Shown piece by piece: positions 1 to 5,879 of a DNA stretch of 12,363 bases. The stretch is from assembly GCA_038240875.1 (NCBI GenBank), contig JBBRGG010000095.1, forward strand, positions 1 through 12,363. The letters are read 5' to 3'. Made by a program: the position numbers and the translations under genes. A model generated the notes under the pieces. That model made no database searches. It had not been told where the DNA came from and saw nothing but the letters and a program-made list of their open reading frames with translations. Origin of the DNA: JBBRGG01 sp038240875 (GTDB lineage: Bacteria; Planctomycetota; Phycisphaerae; Phycisphaerales; UBA1924). The first letter of the stretch is position 1. Each line of letters opens with the position of its first letter.

Positions 1-1
1 C

Positions 2-574
2 CTCGAAAAGTCACCCGGTGCGGCGGTGGTCTACGACCTCCGCTCAACCAAGGCCGTTGAAGAAGAAATCAAGAAAGCCGGCGGCAAGGCCGTTCGCGGT
101 CGCGTCGGCCATGTGTTCATGAAGGCCGCAATGGCCGAGAACAACGCCTGTTTCGGCGGCGAGCTTTCCGGCCACTTCTACTTCGCCCAGAACTTCAACG
201 CCGACTCCGGCGTGATTGCCATGTGCACCGTACTGACGGTGCTCTCCAACACCGGCAAGAAAATGAGCGATCTGGTAGCCCCGGTCGCCCGCTTCGCACA
301 GTCCGGCGAAATCAACTACAGCATTGAGGACAAAGACGCCGCCCTTGTTCGCCTCAAGAAAGAGTTTGGCCCCGCCGCACTTCCGGGCGTGGTGATTGAT
401 GATCTCGACGGTGTCACCATCGACTGCTTTAGCAAAGACGGTTGGTGGTGCAACGTACGCAAGAGCAACACCGAGCCACTGCTGCGACTCAACCTTGAAG
501 CCAAGGACAAGAAAACCCTGGACCGAATCTTTGACGCAATTGCGCCGGGCCTTGGTCATCGTGTGGACCATTGA
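2..574 (+). CDS. Phosphomannomutase/phosphoglucomutase, C-terminal part (5' end outside the window)
   Basis: This is the C-terminal ~190 residues of an alpha-D-phosphohexomutase, which interconverts hexose 1-phosphates and 6-phosphates through a phosphoserine enzyme to supply cell-envelope sugar nucleotides. The reading frame is open from base 2 with no start, so the gene begins upstream. Two family signatures are visible. The sugar-binding loop GELSGHFYF lies at fragment residues 53-61 (usually GEmSGH). The phosphate-binding loop RKSNTEPLLRLNLE of domain 4 lies at residues 153-166. The active-site serine and metal-binding domains are outside the window. The frame ends in TGA after a typical C-terminal helix. 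Substrate preference (mannose or glucose) cannot be told from this part. No terminator is obvious downstream; the next gene starts 165 bp later and has its own Shine-Dalgarno sequence. Confidence 0.93.
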   Translation, partial: LEKSPGAAVVYDLRSTKAVEEEIKKAGGKAVRGRVGHVFMKAAMAENNACFGGELSGHFYFAQNFNADSGVIAMCTVLTVLSNTGKKMSDLVAPVARFAQSGEINYSIEDKDAALVRLKKEFGPAALPGVVIDDLDGVTIDCFSKDGWWCNVRKSNTEPLLRLNLEAKDKKTLDRIFDAIAPGLGHRVDH

Positions 575-596
575 TTGGCACCTGACTGATTCATCC

Positions 597-626
597 TTGA
601 CTCGTTCACCCTCGACTAACTTAACT
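597..626 (+). promoter_or_regulatory. Possible sigma-70-type promoter of the NTPase-dinG unit
   Basis: TTGACT at 597-602 matches five of six bases of the -35 consensus. TTAACT at 621-626 lies 18 bp downstream but matches the -10 consensus only weakly; TAACTT at 617-622 is the alternative. If it is real, the leader would be about 105 nt long and would include the inverted repeat at 664-718. This is a consensus match only. Confidence 0.25.
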
Positions 627-663
627 TTGCCTGTCGCCCACACTCGCTGCACGATTCGCAATC

Positions 664-718
664 TGACCCGCAGGGTTTCGCACCGACGCAAGGCTCGCTT
701 AATGTTGATTGCGGGTCA
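664..718 (+). repeat. 9-bp perfect inverted repeat in the leader of the NTPase gene
   Basis: TGACCCGCA at 664-672 is exactly complementary to TGCGGGTCA at 710-718, with a 37-nt spacer and one further possible G-T pair inside. The 3' arm ends 7 nt before the AAGGACGGGAG ribosome-binding region (725-735) of the gene starting at 740. It could be an RNA hairpin affecting translation, or a two-site operator. It lacks a T-run, so it does not look like a simple terminator of the upstream mutase gene. Confidence 0.4.
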
Positions 719-739
719 AACTTAAGGACGGGAGCATCG

Positions 740-2458
740 ATGACCGTCGCGGACCTACTTAAGCATTGGAAGCTCGTAGAAAATCCATTCCGGGGCGAAG
801 AGGCTCGCCTGGATGATGTGCTCGCTCGTATGTCCAAGCAAGACGTCGTGCCTCGAAGTGTTGATTCGCGCATGGCGAGCGTTGACGTTGGCCCCAAGCC
901 ACAGTCCAATTCGGAAGCCGCATCTACGAGCGATAGCACCTCGCTCGTTCCTACTTCTTCGCAGCCAACTCTGACAAACTCATCGCGCCTTCGTCCTGTC
1001 CACCATGGAGAGTTCGAGAAGATCCTCGGCGACCTCAATCGGCCAAATTCCGCTGTGGTTTTTGGCGAAAAAGGAAGCGGTAAAACCGCCATCCGCTTGC
1101 AGATTGCCCAGCGCATCGCGGCACACAACGCTGTGCATGTGGGCGCGCGTGTGCTGCTCATTCCCTACGATGATCTCAATGGCGTGCTTGATCGCCTGCA
1201 CGAACGCGTCAACGGCAAGACGCCCCTTGATTCGCTCCAAAAAATCCGCCTGGTTGATCACCTTGACGCGCTGCTGCTCAATACCGTTCCTCGCGTGATC
1301 GACGCCGTGCTGGGCAAACCGCGAGGTGTCGCCGCAGATCCACTGCCCGTTAGCGACGCAGCAGGCGGCAATGCCCTTGCCAACAGCACCAAAGCACATA
1401 AACGCCTGGACGATGCGGCCAAGCGCGATCTGCTCTTGCTTCAGGCGTTGTACGACCATCCGGAACACGCCGCACAACGCACCAAGCTTTTGCGGCGAAA
1501 GCTTCGTATTTCGCGCGGGATTATGCCTTCACTTGAGAACGTGCTTGCGTTCGTAGGCCCGATCGTTATCCTGGCTTCGCTCGCGTGGACGGAGCTTTTC
1601 TGGAACACGTTCTCGCCACCGGCTGGACTTGATAAAGACTGGGTCAAGTGGGCAACCGCGGGCTTCACCGGGGTCTTCATCTTCTGGCTCCTTAAGATCA
1701 GCTTGTGGGACAAGCTTCGTCTCATTCGCACCGCCCACCGCGTTCGCAGGCAGATCCGCGTGTCTGCACGAGGCGATATTTCCTACGCGCGCTCGCTCAA
1801 GCAACTTGGGTCGATTCTTGGCGAAGCCGACGCGCTCCCCATGACCGATTCGGAAGAGGCCCGGTACAACCTCTTTGGTCGTCTGCGCCGCGTGCTTCGC
1901 TCGCTTGGGTACGCTGGCGTGATTGTGATCGTTGATCGCATGGACGAGCCCACGCTTGTCAGTGGCGACGCCGACCGCATGAAAGCCGTCGTGTGGCCTT
2001 TGCTCAACAACAAATTTCTTCAGCAAGAAGGCGTTGGCATCAAGATGCTGTTGCCCATGGAGCTTCGCCACGCGCTCTTTCGCGAGAGTAGCGCGTTCTT
2101 CCAAGAAGCCCGTTTGGATAAGCAATGCCTTGTTGAGCGACTAGGCTGGACGGGCGTTTCCCTCTATGACCTCGCCGAGGCCCGGCTGACAGCATGTACG
2201 ATTCCCGGTCTCGTGCCCGTCACGCTGGTTGACCTCTTCGAAGAAGACGTCACGCGACAGGATCTCATCGATTCACTTGATCGCATGCACCAACCTCGCG
2301 ACGCCTTCAAGTTTCTCTATCGCTGCATGACCGAGCATTGCTCGTCCTATGGCGGCGGCGACCGCCGAATGCGGATCCCGCGCCACATCATGCAGTCGGT
2401 GTTGAAGCAGGAAGTTGACCGAGTCCAGGGTCTCTATCGCGGGATTCGCCCGGGATAA
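740..2458 (+). CDS. Membrane-inserted P-loop NTPase with KAP-like layout
   Basis: This is a 572-residue P-loop NTPase of unrecognised subfamily. In order: an N-terminal segment with W-K-L-V-E-N-P-F at residues 10-17, reminiscent of ExeA/AAA-type ATPases; a Ser/Thr-rich low-complexity linker at about 50-82; Walker A GEKGSGKT at 109-116; two hydrophobic segments at about 267-290 and 302-320; and a Walker B-like VIVIVDRMDEP at 394-404. The two probable transmembrane helices fall between Walker A and Walker B, as known for KAP-family NTPases, so the ATPase core probably faces the cytoplasm on a membrane hairpin. The start is ATG with AAGGACGGGAG just upstream, the best ribosome-binding site in the window. 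The helicase gene follows about 40 bp after the stop, so the two are probably co-transcribed. The biological role is unknown; links to DNA transactions or phage exclusion would be inference only. Confidence 0.8.
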   Translation: MTVADLLKHWKLVENPFRGEEARLDDVLARMSKQDVVPRSVDSRMASVDVGPKPQSNSEAASTSDSTSLVPTSSQPTLTNSSRLRPVHHGEFEKILGDLNRPNSAVVFGEKGSGKTAIRLQIAQRIAAHNAVHVGARVLLIPYDDLNGVLDRLHERVNGKTPLDSLQKIRLVDHLDALLLNTVPRVIDAVLGKPRGVAADPLPVSDAAGGNALANSTKAHKRLDDAAKRDLLLLQALYDHPEHAAQRTKLLRRKLRISRGIMPSLENVLAFVGPIVILASLAWTELFWNTFSPPAGLDKDWVKWATAGFTGVFIFWLLKISLWDKLRLIRTAHRVRRQIRVSARGDISYARSLKQLGSILGEADALPMTDSEEARYNLFGRLRRVLRSLGYAGVIVIVDRMDEPTLVSGDADRMKAVVWPLLNNKFLQQEGVGIKMLLPMELRHALFRESSAFFQEARLDKQCLVERLGWTGVSLYDLAEARLTACTIPGLVPVTLVDLFEEDVTRQDLIDSLDRMHQPRDAFKFLYRCMTEHCSSYGGGDRRMRIPRHIMQSVLKQEVDRVQGLYRGIRPG

Positions 2459-2498
2459 TCGGGGCGCGTCCATCGTGCTTGACCTTGATCAGTCCATT

Positions 2499-4922
2499 AT
2501 GCCGCGAATCTCAAAAGTCTGCGTACCCTTCGCCTTGCAACTCGACACGCCGCACATCCTCGCAACTACTGGCCCAATTGCCAAGCGGCTGGGGCCACAC
2601 TTTGAGCCGCGTCCCGAGCAGCTACGCATGGCAGACGCCGTCGAACGGGCAATCCGCGAGAAGTCGCACCTCTTGGTCGAAGCGGGTACAGGCATCGGCA
2701 AGAGCTTCGCGTATCTTGTTCCCGCGCTGCTTCGTGCGATGCTCCATAACGAAGTCGTCGTCGTTTCAACACACACCATCTCGCTGCAAGAACAGCTCAT
2801 CGAACGCGATATTCCGCTCTTGATCGCGGCCCTCGAAGAAGCCGTGAAAGAAGCCGGGGCAACATTCACGACCGGAACTGTGGATGAAGATCGCCTTGAC
2901 GCAACGACTGCTCAACGCGTTGATGCCAACACCTTTCTGGACGACGAAACTCGTGCACAGCTCGAAGCCGATCTCGCCGCGTTTGACGAGCGCGAGTTTG
3001 AGCACGGGCCCGAAGAAGCTTCTCCATTTTCTAATCCCTCGTTCCCAGATCCAATCCAGCTTCGCGACACGCACGATACGCGAGAGTCGAAAGACTCCGC
3101 TGGATCAAGTGCTGCTCCCGGGCTCGTCATCCGCCCGATCATTCCTGTTCTTGTAAAAGGTCGCGGCAACTATGTCAGCATTCGCCGGCTTAAGCTCGCT
3201 TCGCAAAGACAAGATCGCCTCTTTGCCGACCCTGGCGCACGCCGAAGCCTTCACGTGATCGAAGATTGGGCGTACAACACGCAAGATGGCACACTCTCGT
3301 CCATGCCGCAGCTTGAACGCCCCGGCATCTGGGACAAAGTCCAAAGCGACAGCGGCAATTGCATGGGGCGTCGATGCCCCACCTACGAACAATGCTTCTA
3401 TCAACGTGCCCGCAAGAAACTCGAAGGCGCCAATGTGCTCGTGTGCAATCACGCGCTCTTCTTTAGCGACCTTGCGCTGCGTGGCCAGGACGCGGGCTTT
3501 TTGCCCAGGTACCACCACGTAATCCTTGACGAAGCACACACGGTTGAAGAAGTCGCCGCAGAACACTTTGGATTAAGCCTGAGCGAAGGGCGCATCGCGC
3601 ACTTGCTCTCGACGCTGTATCAATCGCGCACCGGCAAGGGCTATCTCGCGCAGCTCTCGCTTGGCGTGGGCGACATCTCGATGGTTGATAAAGCGATGGC
3701 GCTGGTAGAAAATGCCCAGCAAGCCTGCCGAGGATTCTTCGATGAGCTTCTCGATACCGCGTGGCAGGATCAAGACCAAGACGACTGGACCCGCCGAGCC
3801 GGACCACGAGCCGAAACGGGCACGGTTCGCCTTCGCAAGCCGGGCGCTGTTGGTAATGTGATCTCGCCGGTCATGCGCGAGCTTTCGATGCGACTCAAAG
3901 CCATCAAGGATGTTGCAAGCAACGAAGCCGACAAATATGAGCTCAATGCATACGCAATTCGCGCCGAGATGATCGCGACCGAAGCCCAGGCGCTCGTCGA
4001 TCAAGCTCTGCCCGGCTGTGCCTATTGGGTCGAAGCCAGTGGCGGCGGCGACATCGGCGACGAAGGAGCCATGGCTCGCGGGCAAAAGTTTCGCCGAGTC
4101 ACGCTCGCGTGTGCGCCAATCGACGTGTCGCCACTCTTAAAGCAGCATCTTTTCACCAAAGACCATTCGACGATCTTAACCAGCGCGACCCTCGCGACGC
4201 GCACAGTAAAGGCTGGCGAAACCACAGAGTCTTCAGAAACCGCATTCATTCACGCAATGTCGCGGCTTGGGTGCGAAGGCTCGCGCACATTGCAGATGGG
4301 TTCGCCCTTTAACTACGCCAAGCAGGTCGAGTTCTTTGTCGATCATCTTGCCGTCCAAAGGCTCGAAGGCGAACGCGAAGCCGACGCGATCGCGCGGCGA
4401 GTTCTCTTCCACGTCCGCGAAACCCAAGGCGGGGCCTTTGTGCTTTTCACATCTCTGGCAATGCTCGACAAGGTCGCCTCGCTACTCGCAGGCCCATTGT
4501 CCGCAGAAGGCATGCCCCTGCTCGCACAAGGCCGCGATGGCTCACGCACCAGTATTCTGCAACGCTTCCGCGAGAATGAATCGAGCGTGTTGCTTGGAGC
4601 CGCTTCGTTCTGGCAAGGCGTTGATGTTCGTGGCCGTGGCCTTCGCAACGTCATCATCACCAAGCTTCCCTTTGATCCACCTGATCGCCCACTGACCCAA
4701 GCTCGTGGCGAGCTTATCGAATCGCGAGGTGGCAACTCATTCATGGAAGATTCGCTTCCAAGAGCCGTAATTCGCTTTAAGCAAGGCTTTGGTAGATTGA
4801 TTCGCTCAACGACCGACCACGGCCGAGTCGTCGTACTCGATCCGCGGGTTACCACCGCTCGCTACGGCAGGATGTTTTTAGAAGCTCTTCCTCCGGGTAT
4901 CAAAGTAATCGCGATCAAGTAA
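2499..4922 (+). CDS. dinG: DinG/XPD-type superfamily 2 DNA helicase
   Basis: ATP-dependent 5'-3' helicase family that unwinds damaged or structured DNA (R-loops, D-loops). From ATG 2499 it has 807 residues: Q-like region RPEQ at about 38, Walker A AGTGIGKS at 62-69, motif Ia STHTISLQEQ, DEAH at 344-347, TSATL at 561-565, SFWQGVD at 703-709 and motif VI QGFGRLIR at 762-769. The Fe-S signature keeps C288, C293 and C299 (CX4CX5C), but the usual first cysteine, in the KGRxNYxC motif, is Ser227. Residues about 120-210, between motif Ia and KGRGNY, form an extra acidic, probably disordered insert. The start is uncertain: the frame is open back to TTG 2415, overlapping the upstream gene, and GTG 2475 is possible; conserved sequence begins after ATG 2499. 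None has a strong ribosome-binding site, which suggests translational coupling to the NTPase gene. Confidence 0.93.
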   Translation: MPRISKVCVPFALQLDTPHILATTGPIAKRLGPHFEPRPEQLRMADAVERAIREKSHLLVEAGTGIGKSFAYLVPALLRAMLHNEVVVVSTHTISLQEQLIERDIPLLIAALEEAVKEAGATFTTGTVDEDRLDATTAQRVDANTFLDDETRAQLEADLAAFDEREFEHGPEEASPFSNPSFPDPIQLRDTHDTRESKDSAGSSAAPGLVIRPIIPVLVKGRGNYVSIRRLKLASQRQDRLFADPGARRSLHVIEDWAYNTQDGTLSSMPQLERPGIWDKVQSDSGNCMGRRCPTYEQCFYQRARKKLEGANVLVCNHALFFSDLALRGQDAGFLPRYHHVILDEAHTVEEVAAEHFGLSLSEGRIAHLLSTLYQSRTGKGYLAQLSLGVGDISMVDKAMALVENAQQACRGFFDELLDTAWQDQDQDDWTRRAGPRAETGTVRLRKPGAVGNVISPVMRELSMRLKAIKDVASNEADKYELNAYAIRAEMIATEAQALVDQALPGCAYWVEASGGGDIGDEGAMARGQKFRRVTLACAPIDVSPLLKQHLFTKDHSTILTSATLATRTVKAGETTESSETAFIHAMSRLGCEGSRTLQMGSPFNYAKQVEFFVDHLAVQRLEGEREADAIARRVLFHVRETQGGAFVLFTSLAMLDKVASLLAGPLSAEGMPLLAQGRDGSRTSILQRFRENESSVLLGAASFWQGVDVRGRGLRNVIITKLPFDPPDRPLTQARGELIESRGGNSFMEDSLPRAVIRFKQGFGRLIRSTTDHGRVVVLDPRVTTARYGRMFLEALPPGIKVIAIK

Positions 4923-4966
4923 AGCCTGCATCAAGTTAAGCCAGCCCCTGTGCCGCTTCCATGTGG

Positions 4967-4972
4967 TACCCT
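4967..4972 (+). promoter_or_regulatory. Possible -10 element (TACCCT) of elbB
   Basis: TACCCT is the same hexamer seen 6 nt before the queF start. Transcription would begin near 4979, giving a leader of about 40 nt before ATG 5020. This is one reason to reject the upstream GTG at 4963 as the start. No recognisable -35 lies at 16-18 bp spacing. Confidence 0.3.
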
Positions 4973-5019
4973 GCGTGCGAAAGCGTATCGCAAATCGAAC
5001 ACCGCTAACGAGCCGAACC

Positions 5020-5739
5020 ATGAACACCAGCCAAAGCCCGAGCCTTACTCAAGCACCCGTAACCTCCAAGAAAATCGCTATCGTCCTCTGTGGCAGTGGC
5101 AAGTCTGACGGCTCGGAAATCCACGAATCTGTCTCGATCCTCATCCATCTCTCGCGTCAAAGCCTCGGCTACGAGTGCTTCGCGCCCGATGCGCCGCAGA
5201 CCGACGTCATCAATCACGCGACGGGTAAGCCGCAGCCAGGCCTAAGTCGAAACATGATGGTCGAAGCCGCGAGAATCAGCCGTGGCGTGATCCGTCCGAT
5301 CTCTGAACTTCACGCGAAAGACTTTGACGGCATCACATTTCCAGGCGGCTTTGGCGCCGCGAAAAACCTGTGCGACTTTGCCACCAAAGGGTCGGACTGC
5401 ACGGTCATCCCCGAAGTCGTGCGCGTGATTAAAGACTTTCACGCAAGCAAGAAGCCCATCGCGATGTGTTGCATCGCGCCGGTGATCGTGGCACGCGTGC
5501 TGGGTCGCCGAATGAACGGCCCGGGATGCCGCGTGACCATCGGCACCGATTCGGCAACCGCCAACGCCATCGCGACCATGGGTTCGGAGAACATCGCCAA
5601 GAGCGTCAAGGAAACCTGCATCGACGAGGTGAACAAGCTGATCACGACCCCAGCGTATATGTACGACGCGACACCACACGAGGTCTTTGAAGGAATCGGC
5701 AAGATGATCGACGTCTTGACCGCGATGGTTCGCCGATAA
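5020..5739 (+). CDS. elbB: ElbB, DJ-1/PfpI-family glyoxalase-like protein
   Basis: A 239-residue protein of the ElbB branch of the DJ-1/PfpI (class I glutamine amidotransferase-like) superfamily. E. coli ElbB has been described as a glyoxalase and was earlier linked by name to isoprenoid biosynthesis; its physiological role is not settled. Visible hallmarks, by residue: KKIAIVLCGSG with SDGSEIHE (17-36), FPGGFGAAKNLCDFA (107-121), the nucleophile-elbow motif MCCIAP (149-154, probable nucleophile C151), TIGTDSATANAIATMG (173-188) and TTPAYM (209-214). The ElbB-specific GGFGAAKNLC and INHATGK motifs separate it from general PfpI proteases. ATG 5020 is preferred over the in-frame GTG 4963 because the extra 19 residues are arginine-rich and nonconserved, and the GTG lies upstream of a candidate -10. 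Probably a single-gene unit. Confidence 0.93.
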   Translation: MNTSQSPSLTQAPVTSKKIAIVLCGSGKSDGSEIHESVSILIHLSRQSLGYECFAPDAPQTDVINHATGKPQPGLSRNMMVEAARISRGVIRPISELHAKDFDGITFPGGFGAAKNLCDFATKGSDCTVIPEVVRVIKDFHASKKPIAMCCIAPVIVARVLGRRMNGPGCRVTIGTDSATANAIATMGSENIAKSVKETCIDEVNKLITTPAYMYDATPHEVFEGIGKMIDVLTAMVRR

Positions 5740-5788
5740 TCGCTGGCGTGCGATACTTATAAAAAATAGATTTCCGCATGCTCGATTT

Positions 5789-5800
5789 CTGTTGCAACAG
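5789..5800. promoter_or_regulatory. 12-bp perfect palindrome, candidate operator upstream of the transporter gene
   Basis: CTGTTGCAACAG reads identically on both strands. It sits about 40 bp upstream of the candidate -10 (TATAGT, 5839-5844) of the transporter gene, where activators or repressors often bind. A second, shorter palindrome AGATATCT follows at 5803-5810. The surrounding 140-bp gap (5740-5879) is AT-rich compared with its neighbours, notably around 5755-5772. No regulator gene is adjacent, and I do not recognise the site as that of a known factor. Confidence 0.35.
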
Positions 5801-5838
5801 CTAGATATCTCCTTCACAAACCTCGTGTTGAGCGCGTG

Positions 5839-5844
5839 TATAGT
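5839..5844 (+). promoter_or_regulatory. Possible -10 element (TATAGT) of the transporter gene
   Basis: TATAGT preceded directly by TG is the best -10-like hexamer in the 5740-5879 gap. Transcription would start near 5851, leaving a leader of about 29 nt that contains GGAG (5865-5868) ahead of ATG 5880. A convincing -35 at 16-18 bp was not found. Confidence 0.4.
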
Positions 5845-5879
5845 GCGACGCCCTTATTTACTATGGAGTGCTAGGCCGC

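Noticed and set aside
44..691. Long open frames on the strand opposite the mutase, NTPase and helicase genes (for example 44-691 and 1529-2125, minus strand)
   Set aside because: They mirror strongly conserved genes, have compositions expected of antisense frames in GC-rich DNA, and show no recognisable protein family.
2415..2498. In-frame upstream starts for the helicase (TTG 2415, GTG 2475)
   Set aside because: They add up to 28 residues that look noncoding and, from TTG, overlap the NTPase gene by 44 bp. Family-like sequence begins after ATG 2499. GTG 2475 cannot be fully excluded.
4963..5019. GTG 4963 as the start of elbB
   Set aside because: The extra 19 residues are arginine-rich and not ElbB-like, and the codon lies just before a candidate -10 element.
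5740..5879. Replication origin in the AT-rich gap
   Set aside because: No DnaA box of the TTATNCACA type was found in it and no dnaA, dnaN or gidA lies nearby. The skew change alone is too weak.
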